From NCBI GenBank assembly GCA_035529405.1, contig DATKWV010000075.1, positions 1-13,170 of the forward strand: DNA of 13,170 nucleotides. Direction: 5' to 3'. A program made the translations under genes and the position numbers. Shown here in pieces: positions 1-6,775 of this stretch (the first letter of the stretch is position 1; every line of letters begins with the position of its first letter). The DNA comes from DATKWV01 sp035529405. GTDB taxonomy: Bacteria > Planctomycetota > Phycisphaerae > Sedimentisphaerales > Anaerobacaceae. The notes under the pieces were generated by a model. That model was not told where the DNA came from, did no database searches, and worked only from the letters and a program-made list of their open reading frames with translations.

Positions 1-198
1 ATCGCCTGCACCGCTGACGGCAACAGCATCGAAGTTGTGCCGCATACTGTCAAACTGAAGATTACCGACTCTATGGGCCAAAGCTCCAGCGAATCTGTTG
101 ATGTTACAATTGAGCGGCTCAGCGGCGACATAAATTGTGACAATAAGGTGGATTTCCAGGATTTCGCCGTGATGGCCAATCAGTGGCTGAAACCGTAA
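1..198 (+). CDS. C-terminal end of a dockerin-like, probably extracellular protein (partial)
   Basis: Frame 1 is open from the left edge to TAA at 196-198, giving 65 residues of a protein whose start lies outside the window. The first ~40 residues alternate hydrophobic and polar residues (HTVKLKITDSMG, then ESVDVTIERL), as in the end of an Ig-like or cadherin-like beta-sandwich domain. The last ~25 residues contain GDINCDNKVDFQDFAVMA followed by NQWLKP, which resembles the calcium-loop plus helix unit of type I dockerin-like domains at the C-termini of many secreted Planctomycetota proteins. Only one loop is evident, whereas true cellulosomal dockerins have two, so cohesin binding should not be assumed; in these bacteria the unit may be a cell-surface or sorting tag. 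It is convergent with the pilus operon and has no visible functional link to it. Confidence 0.8.
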   Translation: MACTADGNSIEVVPHTVKLKITDSMGQSSSESVDVTIERLSGDINCDNKVDFQDFAVMANQWLKP

Positions 199-227
199 CG
201 CAGGTTTTGAATCCCAATTTCTGCGTT
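197..227. terminator. Possible bidirectional hairpin between convergent genes
   Basis: AACGCAG (197-203) and CTGCGTT (221-227) form a perfect 7-bp inverted repeat with a 17-nt loop. It lies immediately after the stop of the dockerin-like gene and before the stop of the secretin gene on the other strand, the place where a shared terminator is expected. The long loop and the absence of a clear T-run on either side make it a weak intrinsic terminator candidate. Confidence 0.35.
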
Positions 228-250
228 TGGCATGGGTGTGTGATTTTGCC

Positions 251-1663
251 TTAAAACAGGTTAAGGACGGATAACGGGTCGTTGGCAGGGTCGTCCTTTC
301 CAGGCAATGTCAGCATTGGTCTGTCTTTGAGCGTGTTCCATTTCTTCATAACCTCTTCAGGAACCGCTTCGCCTTTATAAATATGGGGTGAAAGCAGAAC
401 GACAAGCTCGCTGTTGCTGATTTCGTTTTTTTTCCGGCTGAAGAAGAAACCTACAACCGGCAAATCGCCCAGCAGGGGCACTTTATCGTTGGTGATTCTG
501 ATTTCTCTCTTTCGAAGACCGCCCATAATTACTACCTGGCCGTCCTCGACCAGCAGGGAAGTCGAGACCGACCTTGTGTCCACCACAGGGACACTGTTAC
601 CACTCAGGGTTGCTTCGCCTGTTTTAACACTTTGTTCCGGCTGCACCGTCATCAGTATCCTGTCGCTGTCTGTTATGGTCGCTTTGACCCTGAGTGTAAT
701 ACCGACTTCCTTGAACTCGGTGGATGTTAAGGCCTGTGCGCCGCCTTCAGCGGTGCCGGTCAGTTCCGTATATGGTATTTCTTCGATGGTTCTAATGGAC
801 GCCTCCTGTCCGCTGACAACAAGGACCCGTGGGCTTGCGAGAATCTCGACATTTCGCTTTTCCTGCAGGGCATGTATGGTACCGCTGATACTTGCTTTGT
901 CGATGATAAAATCGCCGCCTGCCGTAGCCGTACCTACGAGTGTATCTACAAGCGTTTGCTTATACTCTACATCCTGGATCGGATCGAACAGCCGGTCCCA
1001 GTTCACGCCGATTTCGGTGTCATCTTCAAGCTGAATATCCATAATCACCACTTCAATCATTATCTGCCGTGGTGTCTGGTCAGCCCTTTTTATCTCGGCG
1101 ATTATCTGGTCCAGCCTGTCCCGAGTATCGCAGATAATCAGGGAGTTTGTGCTGTCGTTGGTGGCAATACTGCCGAACTGTGACGACATGTTGTCTATGG
1201 CTTTCTTGAGGTTTTTTGCCTCGAGAAATTTTAATGTTACCGTTTCGACACAAAGACCCGCCGAGGGCCTGTCTATTCTGTCAATTTCCTCAAGTATCAT
1301 CTGAAGATATTCTTTAGTGTCGCAGATAATCAGGGAATTGCCTTTTTTATCAATCGAGATTCTGCCGAACTGGCTGCACAACGGCCCGATTGCCTCTTTG
1401 AGGCTTTGGGCGTCCAACGACCGCAGCGACACCGTCTGAACATACAATTCCGGCATATCTTCCAGCGGCGTAACTGCCGATGTTCGTGCGCCGGCAGGGG
1501 CTTTATTGCCCAGCGGAAGTTCCGAAAAAGGGTTCCGTCTGCCCAGGTCTGCCCTTCTGCTTCGAGCCTCGGTATCCGGCTCCGAGGCGGCCTTTTGGGG
1601 ATAAAGGCACAAAAACACCAGCAGAATACATAAAACCGCTTTAACATTTATTCGTTTAACCAT
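251..1663 (-). CDS. pilQ: Short type IV pilus secretin (PilQ/GspD family)
   Basis: Outer-membrane secretin that would form the pore through which the pilus exits. From the chosen ATG at 1663 the protein has 470 residues: a signal peptide (MVKR, then a hydrophobic stretch VLCILLVFLCLY), a linker, two similar secretin N-domain repeats at about residues 73-131 and 140-196 (both contain SQFG-x-I and NSLIICDT), and the secretin core at about 200-431. The core has the family signatures VPVVDTRSVST, VEDGQVVIMGGL and VPLLGDLPVVGFFF. The start is chosen because AGGGG sits 7 nt upstream of it; an in-frame GTG at 1681 would add six residues with no better ribosome site. The 5' end overlaps the pilO stop by 8 nt. 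It is shorter than typical PilQ: no AMIN domain, and no PilP gene next to it. GspD of a type II system is the alternative, but the PilM-N/PilO neighbours favour a pilus. Confidence 0.9.
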   Translation of the reverse strand: MVKRINVKAVLCILLVFLCLYPQKAASEPDTEARSRRADLGRRNPFSELPLGNKAPAGARTSAVTPLEDMPELYVQTVSLRSLDAQSLKEAIGPLCSQFGRISIDKKGNSLIICDTKEYLQMILEEIDRIDRPSAGLCVETVTLKFLEAKNLKKAIDNMSSQFGSIATNDSTNSLIICDTRDRLDQIIAEIKRADQTPRQIMIEVVIMDIQLEDDTEIGVNWDRLFDPIQDVEYKQTLVDTLVGTATAGGDFIIDKASISGTIHALQEKRNVEILASPRVLVVSGQEASIRTIEEIPYTELTGTAEGGAQALTSTEFKEVGITLRVKATITDSDRILMTVQPEQSVKTGEATLSGNSVPVVDTRSVSTSLLVEDGQVVIMGGLRKREIRITNDKVPLLGDLPVVGFFFSRKKNEISNSELVVLLSPHIYKGEAVPEEVMKKWNTLKDRPMLTLPGKDDPANDPLSVLNLF

Positions 1664-2258
1664 GGGCATGCCCCTGTTCACTGTTTATAATATAAATGGT
1701 TATAGCCATATCACATTTTAACAGCTCACTGTTCCTGGTCAGAGGTTCGATGTTTATGGAGTTTATCCAGACCTGCCTGGAGCCGGTCTGCAGTTTATCT
1801 ATAAGGGCCAGTATGTCCTTGTACTGGCCTCCGACACTTAATACCGTCCGATTGGATGTTATCTGGCTGCTTACCTGGGACTTGTTCTTATTGACCGATG
1901 TGTCGCCGGGATTAAAGTTCAACGAGTGTATTACACATTTTGTCTGGGCCGCCATAGCCTGAATATCGCTTAAAAACTCCTTGGCTTTGACAGGGTCGAA
2001 CAGCTTTGTGTGAATATCCTCGAACTGCTCCTGCAACCGCTCGAACTTCTTTGCCCGTGCTTTTACGTTGTTACCCACTATAAGGCTTTTCTTGGCAAGT
2101 GTATCCGTAACCGCCGCATATTGCTTCACCGAGCGAAGATGTCTGGCATGAGGCACCACTGCCCAGCCGTACAGGCACAGTGCCTCGATGCCCACCAGTG
2201 TCGCGAACACAAGGTTCTTTGACGAACAGAACGGTTTCATTTTGCCCCTGGATAACAT
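1656..2258 (-). CDS. pilO: PilO-like inner-membrane alignment protein
   Basis: Bitopic inner-membrane protein of 200 residues that in known pili pairs with PilN to link the cytoplasmic motor to the secretin. After a short basic cytoplasmic tail there is one membrane segment (about residues 15-35, NLVFATLVGIEALCLYGWAV), a helical probable coiled coil (about 40-75), and a C-terminal alpha/beta part with the strand pattern of the PilO/GspM ferredoxin-like fold, ending in a strand of alternating hydrophobics (DMAITIYII). The start is the ATG in the TGATG overlap with the preceding gene; GGAG lies 8 nt before it. An upstream ATG at 2291 would add 11 residues inside the preceding gene and is less likely. 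Family identity rests on topology and position after PilM-N rather than on strong motifs, since PilO is poorly conserved. Confidence 0.8.
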   Translation of the reverse strand: MLSRGKMKPFCSSKNLVFATLVGIEALCLYGWAVVPHARHLRSVKQYAAVTDTLAKKSLIVGNNVKARAKKFERLQEQFEDIHTKLFDPVKAKEFLSDIQAMAAQTKCVIHSLNFNPGDTSVNKNKSQVSSQITSNRTVLSVGGQYKDILALIDKLQTGSRQVWINSINIEPLTRNSELLKCDMAITIYIINSEQGHAHG

Positions 2259-3817
2259 CACAATTGCTCCGAAGGCTTGTTCAGTAAACACCTGATTGAG
2301 TAAGTCACCAGACCGCCTCGCTCTTGGTCCTTTTCCGTACCCACCAGCGAAGCCGACCTTATCTGCTCGCAGCCGTTAAGCATCTCGACAAAAAGATGCA
2401 CCGATTCATACGTCAGGGCCTGGCCCTTGAATAACACTTTTGTGCTGTCTTCGCTTAAGAGGTTCGTGATTCGGACGGTCTTGGGTGTTACAGCACTGAT
2501 TTCATTGAGAATCTTACACCAGTTAACAAAAGCCGTGCCCTGCAATATGTTGTCCATTGAACTGAAATTTTCACCCAGGTCGTCTATCTTTTCATTCAGC
2601 AATGCCTGTTCCGTAAGTAAATTCTGAATGCTGCGGCCCTGCTTGGTTCGTTGAATTTGCTTTATCGTATTGTTTACGCCTTTGACCCGCAGGTCGAAAA
2701 AGCCCGTGCATAAAACCATGAACACAAACACCGCTGCGGCGGTATTTGCAATAAGCAAAGCCTGTTTCTTGGCCGACTTTACATCCGCTGTTTCCGGCGG
2801 AAGCAGATTCACGTTCAGCCCGCAGCCGGTAACATCCAAAAGCTTCATAGCCAGTCCGACCGCAACAGCCGAAGGCTTCAATGGATGTTTGGTGTCTGCA
2901 ACCGGGCTGTCCAGATAGGCCTGCTCAAGTGTTGTTACGTTGAATTCAACACTGTTTGCACTCTGATATAAATCTGCAAATGTTTCGCCGTTTTTTATCT
3001 TCGCGGCCGCCGACAGGCCCTTTTCGTGCGCCGTCTTGTTGGAGGCATCGATAACCAGGTGTATCTGCCATTTGTCGCACTTGTCATGAACCTTAAGCTC
3101 GTAGAACTTAAGTACCGCATTTATTTTATCCAGGACCCATTCGAAGCACTGGTCGCTGGACAGTATTTCAGGCTCAAGCGGTTTTGTCTCAACGAAATCC
3201 AGGCTCTGGTTTTTGAACAGGCACAATGTCAGGATATCTTCATGAAGTATGGCGAAAAGCAGGTTCTCGTCGAACCGTTCTGCTATTTTTTTTGCATAGC
3301 ACGCTCTTAAATAAGCTATCACAGCCGGTTCGATGGCGTCGATATTCAAACCTGAACTGCTGAGCGCCCCTGCGAAGTCGCCAATTTTCTGGCCGTCGGT
3401 CACCGCCACAAATACCCGTCGTTCGCCCAGCTTGTTGGGTGATTTTATCCCGCAAAAATCTATGGCAACGTTTTTCATCGAAAGCACCGCGTAGTGCCTT
3501 ACCTCGTCCTGAACAAAGCGTGCTGTGCCTGCCGAAAAATTATTCGGAAGGTTCAGAATCTGCATCAGCATCGGATTGATTACCGCCGAGACCGCCGTGC
3601 GGCGCGTGTATATTTTGTTCCTGCTTTTAAGTTCCTTTATCGCCCTTGCTATAAGGGCCGGGTCTTGAATATTTCCGTCCTTGATTGCCCCCTCAGGCAC
3701 GGCACCAGTGGCTGCCTTGAGCAATTCAACGCCCTTTTTGCTTCTTTTAACAACAGCAAGACTTATCCCATTGCTGGATATGTCTATGCCAAGAGCTGTG
3801 CCTGTCTTGAACTTCAT
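2258..3817 (-). CDS. pilM-pilN: PilM-PilN fusion, cytoplasmic actin-like domain joined to a membrane/periplasmic domain
   Basis: A single 519-residue protein covering two usual T4P proteins. Residues 1-330 are PilM-like: the actin/FtsA-type first phosphate loop is visible (ALGIDISSNGISLAVVK, 8-24) and the end has the SAVAVGLAMKLL helix (316-327) seen in PilM. Residues 335-342 (NVNLLPPE) match the short cytoplasmic motif by which PilN docks on PilM. One membrane helix follows (about 353-374), then a probable coiled coil and a periplasmic ferredoxin-like PilN/GspL-type domain (about 435-510, including PKTVRITNLL and LFVEML). The second phosphate-loop region (about 187-210) lacks the DIG/DxG-type motif I would expect in PilM, so nucleotide binding is uncertain. 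The layout is like GspL of type II secretion. The start overlaps the previous stop as ATGA, with GAGGG 7 nt upstream. Its stop overlaps pilO. Confidence 0.85.
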   Translation of the reverse strand: MKFKTGTALGIDISSNGISLAVVKRSKKGVELLKAATGAVPEGAIKDGNIQDPALIARAIKELKSRNKIYTRRTAVSAVINPMLMQILNLPNNFSAGTARFVQDEVRHYAVLSMKNVAIDFCGIKSPNKLGERRVFVAVTDGQKIGDFAGALSSSGLNIDAIEPAVIAYLRACYAKKIAERFDENLLFAILHEDILTLCLFKNQSLDFVETKPLEPEILSSDQCFEWVLDKINAVLKFYELKVHDKCDKWQIHLVIDASNKTAHEKGLSAAAKIKNGETFADLYQSANSVEFNVTTLEQAYLDSPVADTKHPLKPSAVAVGLAMKLLDVTGCGLNVNLLPPETADVKSAKKQALLIANTAAAVFVFMVLCTGFFDLRVKGVNNTIKQIQRTKQGRSIQNLLTEQALLNEKIDDLGENFSSMDNILQGTAFVNWCKILNEISAVTPKTVRITNLLSEDSTKVLFKGQALTYESVHLFVEMLNGCEQIRSASLVGTEKDQERGGLVTYSIRCLLNKPSEQL

Positions 3818-4224
3818 TCGTTGACCCTCAGGTTATCAATCCGTACGGTGTGGTTGTTGGTGCCGCTGGTATCAATTGTTATATCGGCCTCGACCCTGGT
3901 CTTAAAACCCTGGGCGGAAATGCCCTCACTGGTAATTATCAGGTTCGGCACCGACCCCGCGACCGCAACGCTGTAGGTGCCGCCGTTAAAGTGCTTGTCG
4001 TCAAAACCCGTATCCCAGTATGCGTCTCTTCTAAGCCGTGAAAAAGCATCGTTGAGACCCGCTTCTGCGGTTGCCGTCGCCTCAGCGGCAAATATCTGGT
4101 TCCGCATAAGCTGCAACTCTTCGGTGTTAAGCTGAAGCATCCCCATAACAAGTACGGAAAACAACGCTATGATAAAAACCGTTAAAAGCATCACCGAGCC
4201 GTTATTTTTGTGTTCGAGTTTCAT
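3814..4224 (-). CDS. PilX/GspK-like minor pilin
   Basis: A 136-residue small exported protein with the N-terminal pattern of PilX/GspK minor pilins: a basic head (MKLEHKNNG), then SVMLLTVFIIALFSVLVMG as membrane/assembly helix, then a long amphipathic helix ending FAAEATATAEAGLNDAFSRLR, which closely resembles the AAEAGL segment of PilX. A Gly before Ser at residues 9-10 is a plausible prepilin peptidase site. Glu at +5 is absent, as in GspK-type pilins that sit first in a pilus tip. The C-terminal part is a small beta-rich domain. The ATG at 4224 is chosen because it starts 2 nt after the preceding stop and gives the family N-terminus; a start at 4299 would lie inside the previous gene. Ribosome binding is weak, so translation is probably coupled. 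It probably works with the propeller-bearing PilW-like protein upstream. Confidence 0.78.
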   Translation of the reverse strand: MKLEHKNNGSVMLLTVFIIALFSVLVMGMLQLNTEELQLMRNQIFAAEATATAEAGLNDAFSRLRRDAYWDTGFDDKHFNGGTYSVAVAGSVPNLIITSEGISAQGFKTRVEADITIDTSGTNNHTVRIDNLRVNE

Positions 4225-4226
4225 AT

Positions 4227-5843
4227 TTAAGGTCTTATTTTCATCCCTTCTTCCAGCACTACCGCCCAGCCGTCGTATCCGCTGCCGCGGTAGGCGCACA
4301 GATAGTGCCGTTCGTCTATTTTTGCCAAATCAGGTGACATGGCGTAAATTATGTCGAACTCTGCGGGGGTCTGTTTGCTGATTGTCCAGGCGATGAGGTT
4401 TACCACAAGCACAACCGCCCACCCGTCGCCTGCGCTGCTCTGGTATGCGCAAATATAACGTTCCGGTTCGATTTGCGATAGCGCAGGTGTTATTCCCCGC
4501 TGGGTATTATATTCGAAGGCCGCGCCCTGCGTGATTGTCCAGCCTGCCTGTTCGACAATCAGTACCGTCGCCCAGCCGTCATTGTTTTTGCCCTCATAGG
4601 CGCAAAGATAATGCGCATCGTCTATCTTCGACAACGCCGGTTGTTCACAATTCTGCTTGTCGAACTCGAAAGCTGTTTCTTTTGTAACCGACCACGTTCC
4701 TGTATCCACTGTCAGCACAACACCGTAGCCGTCACTGTTCTGGCCGCGGTATGCACAAAGATGGTGCTGGCTGTCTATTTTTGAAAGGGCAGGTGTAACG
4801 CCCTGTTGACTATCGAATTCACGGGGTTCTGCCGCGGTTATGGTCTTTGTTCCGGTATCCACGGTCAGAACAGTGCACCAGCCGTCATCAAAACCGCCTG
4901 TATAAGCACACAAAAAATGCGTGTCGTCTATTTGCGACAAAGCCGGTGTCTTTCCTGTAGATGCGTCATACCGAAAGGCCGTGCCTTTCCCGACCGACCA
5001 CGTGCCGGGCGTAACCGTAAGAATTACCGCCCAGCCGTCCGAGCCTGTCCCCTCGTATGCGCAAAGATAGTTATACTCGTCTATCTGTGCTAAACCCGGA
5101 GTATAACCCCTGTCGGTATCGAAGCTGTATGTCAAGCCCTTGCTGATTGTCCAGTCGTCGGTATTGACCGTAAGAACAACAACCCTGCCGCTGCTGTCCC
5201 ACGCCGTATAAGCGCACAAATAATGAGTATCGTCTATTTCTGCCAGCACCGGTGTTATTGCCGCCACACCGTCAAACTCCAGGGCAGTCTTGGGCGTAAT
5301 GCCCTCTTCGAACTTGTTTGCATTGCTGCGAAGGTAAACCGAAGTGGTAAAGGTTTTGTCCTGAATTATCTCGTACGGGTCCGCCAGCACTGCTGTGGCC
5401 TGAACAAAACGCACGGCATTCGGCTCGCTGCAGGGTACGACAAAATTATTTGCGTCATAACAGGTAAACCGCAGCTCACTGACCGGCCCAGCCAGCCTGG
5501 CGGCCGTACCGACAGGACCAAATTCCACGTAACCGGCCCCAATACCATACCCCAGGCTGTTGCCGTCGTTGTCCTCGAACTGAATATAGCCCTGCGTTAC
5601 TGACGGACCGCTTACAGCCGTTATCGTAACAGCCTTGACAAGATTACGGCTTATATGGTCTATGAAAATCCTGCCGTTCTGCAGTATTTCTGAAGTTGTC
5701 TGTTTGGAGCGCCAGTTCTTCTGTAAATTCCTGAAAAGCGGCAATATCGTCGCAAAGATAATTGCCATTATCGCAAGCGACACAACCATCTCCACGATAG
5801 TCAGAGCCGTCCCAAGCCGCATACTGTTGTTTCGGTGCTGCAT
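4227..5843 (-). CDS. PilW-like prepilin with a C-terminal seven-repeat putative beta-propeller
   Basis: A 538-residue protein of unusual build. Residues 1-45 are a type IV prepilin N-terminus: basic leader MQHRNNSMRLGTA, probable cleavage after Ala13, then LTIVEMVVSLAIMAIIF with Thr at +2 and Glu at +5. Residues ~46-175 follow the PilW/PilJ-type minor pilin plan (long helix to SEILQNGRIFIDHISRNLVKA, then beta strands) with two cysteines at 128 and 138 that could form a disulfide loop. Residues 186-538 are seven tandem repeats of 51 residues with a consensus of EFD, TPALS-x-ID, HYLCAY-x-G, DGWAVVLTV and WTISKG. Seven blades of this size with these strand patterns suggest a beta-propeller; this is inference, not a database match. 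It is about twice the length of normal PilW. It is the first gene of the packed pilus operon and is followed 2 nt later by the PilX-like gene. A possible role is a pilus tip adhesin or sensor. Confidence 0.82.
   Translation of the reverse strand: MQHRNNSMRLGTALTIVEMVVSLAIMAIIFATILPLFRNLQKNWRSKQTTSEILQNGRIFIDHISRNLVKAVTITAVSGPSVTQGYIQFEDNDGNSLGYGIGAGYVEFGPVGTAARLAGPVSELRFTCYDANNFVVPCSEPNAVRFVQATAVLADPYEIIQDKTFTTSVYLRSNANKFEEGITPKTALEFDGVAAITPVLAEIDDTHYLCAYTAWDSSGRVVVLTVNTDDWTISKGLTYSFDTDRGYTPGLAQIDEYNYLCAYEGTGSDGWAVILTVTPGTWSVGKGTAFRYDASTGKTPALSQIDDTHFLCAYTGGFDDGWCTVLTVDTGTKTITAAEPREFDSQQGVTPALSKIDSQHHLCAYRGQNSDGYGVVLTVDTGTWSVTKETAFEFDKQNCEQPALSKIDDAHYLCAYEGKNNDGWATVLIVEQAGWTITQGAAFEYNTQRGITPALSQIEPERYICAYQSSAGDGWAVVLVVNLIAWTISKQTPAEFDIIYAMSPDLAKIDERHYLCAYRGSGYDGWAVVLEEGMKIRP
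4230..5288 (-). repeat. Seven in-frame tandem 153-bp coding repeats
   Basis: The 3' two thirds of the PilW-like gene are seven consecutive units of 51 codons (residues 186-236, 237-287, 288-338, 339-389, 390-440, 441-491, 492-538; the last is cut to 47). Each contains an LCAY or ICAY core followed by a Gly/Asp-rich turn and a W-x-V-V-L-type strand. Repeats 2-6 keep an identical 51-residue period. At DNA level the most conserved part is the block around the CAY codons. The units are diverged rather than identical, which indicates old duplications kept under protein-level selection. Confidence 0.9.
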
Positions 5844-5896
5844 CCTGTTACTCTCATGCTCCGGCGGGGTGATTATTATTTGGAATTATTAATTTA

Positions 5897-5926
5897 TACA
5901 TACCACAGCCTGCCTTATCCTGTCAC
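5897..5926 (-). promoter_or_regulatory. Candidate sigma-70-type promoter for the pilus operon
   Basis: On the minus strand GTGACA (5926-5921) and TATGTA (5902-5897) are 18 nt apart, giving five and four matches to the -35 and -10 consensus. They lie about 55 nt upstream of the PilW-like start in the 96-nt gap after the tandem receiver genes, a gap that also has an AT-rich stretch. Planctomycetal promoters are not well defined and the operon could equally be read from further upstream, so this is only a suggestion. Confidence 0.28.
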
Positions 5927-5939
5927 TGGCAGAATAGCC

Positions 5940-6335
5940 TTATTTGCTTTTGGCTTTGGCACATTCTTCTAATTTCTTCTTGATGCTTTTGCCCAGCATC
6001 CACGGGTCGAAGGGTTTGGTAATATAGTCGTCGGCGCCTATGGCAAATGCCTTGTCCATGTCCCCTATCATCGCCTTGGCCGTGAGCATAAACACCGGTA
6101 TATGCTCTGTTCTGCTGTCGTGCTTGAGCTCCGAGAGAACTTCAAGCCCGTTCATTTCGGGCATCATCCAGTCAAGCAGGATTATCTTGAACTCCTGCTT
6201 GCGGGCCATGTCCAGCCCTTTGCGTCCGTTCTCGGCACAAGAGACATCGAACCCGTCCAATTTCAGATTGTACTGCAGTATGTTCCGGATGTGCTGCTCA
6301 TCCTCAACTACCAAAAGAGGAATTCTCTTGCCCAT
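5940..6335 (-). CDS. Single-domain CheY-like response regulator (second of a tandem pair)
   Basis: A 131-residue stand-alone receiver domain with no output domain. Conserved residues: acidic pair Glu11-Asp12, phosphoacceptor Asp55 (in LLDWMMPEMNG), Thr85 and Lys107 (in TKPFDP). GAGGAG lies 8 nt before the ATG. It is a close paralogue of the receiver gene just upstream (6356-6748): identical stretches include YNLKLDGFDV, AENGRKGL and LLDWMMPEMNGLE, and overall identity is around 60 % by eye. The 20-nt gap between them indicates one transcript. Such domains act by protein contact, for example on the pilus motor or as phosphate carriers in a relay; the hybrid kinase encoded upstream is the obvious candidate partner, but this is inference from context. 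Confidence 0.9.
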   Translation of the reverse strand: MGKRIPLLVVEDEQHIRNILQYNLKLDGFDVSCAENGRKGLDMARKQEFKIILLDWMMPEMNGLEVLSELKHDSRTEHIPVFMLTAKAMIGDMDKAFAIGADDYITKPFDPWMLGKSIKKKLEECAKAKSK

Positions 6336-6355
6336 AAGACCGTCTCCTCTTGAAG

Positions 6356-6748
6356 TCAGTTACTCACCATTTTCCCCAGCTTATGTCTGATTGTCGAACC
6401 CAGGTCCTTGGGGTCGAATGGTTTTACAATATAATCATCCGCACCTTCCAGAAGCGCAGTGCCCAAATCCTGCATCATCGCCCTGGCGGTCAACATAAAC
6501 ACAGGGATGTTCTCTGTCTGTTTGTCTTTCTTGAGTACAGACAGCATTTCCAGCCCGTTCATCTCGGGCATCATCCAGTCCAGCAGAATTACATCAGGGT
6601 GCTGCTGGTGAACAAGTTCAAGCCCTTTGCGGCCGTTCTCGGCAACACGAACATCGAAACCGTCTAATTTCAGATTGTACTCCAGTATCCTCCGTATATG
6701 GTCTTCATCCTCGACCACCAATACGGAAAACTGCTTATCCATGGCCAT
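6356..6748 (-). CDS. Single-domain CheY-like response regulator (first of a tandem pair)
   Basis: A 130-residue stand-alone receiver. Conserved residues in the long version: Glu13-Asp14, phosphoacceptor Asp57, Thr87, Lys109. There is no DNA-binding or enzymatic output. Two starts are possible: ATG at 6748, only 3 nt after AAGGAG, or ATG at 6742, with 9 nt spacing; the second begins MDKQFSVLVVEDE and may be the real one. The gene is separated from the histidine kinase upstream by about 340 nt and so probably has its own promoter or processed leader. Divergence from its tandem copy is concentrated in helix 3-4 and the C-terminal helix (KDLGSTIRHKL versus WMLGKSIKKKL), the regions that usually set partner choice, which suggests that the two have different partners. 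Confidence 0.9.
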   Translation of the reverse strand: MAMDKQFSVLVVEDEDHIRRILEYNLKLDGFDVRVAENGRKGLELVHQQHPDVILLDWMMPEMNGLEMLSVLKKDKQTENIPVFMLTARAMMQDLGTALLEGADDYIVKPFDPKDLGSTIRHKLGKMVSN

Positions 6749-6775
6749 ATTCTCCTTTCCACTGTGACATCGTTA

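Noticed and set aside
414..1034. Plus-strand open frame of about 200 codons opposite the secretin gene
   Set aside because: It lies wholly antisense to strongly supported secretin coding sequence and its translation is Ser/Leu/Thr-rich with no family features.
3494..3976. Plus-strand open frame of 160 codons
   Set aside because: Overlaps the PilM-N and PilX-like genes in antisense; no recognisable protein features.
4230..5288. Regularly spaced repeats as a CRISPR array
   Set aside because: The 153-bp period is in frame, diverged at DNA level and fully coding, with no short identical repeats separated by unique spacers.
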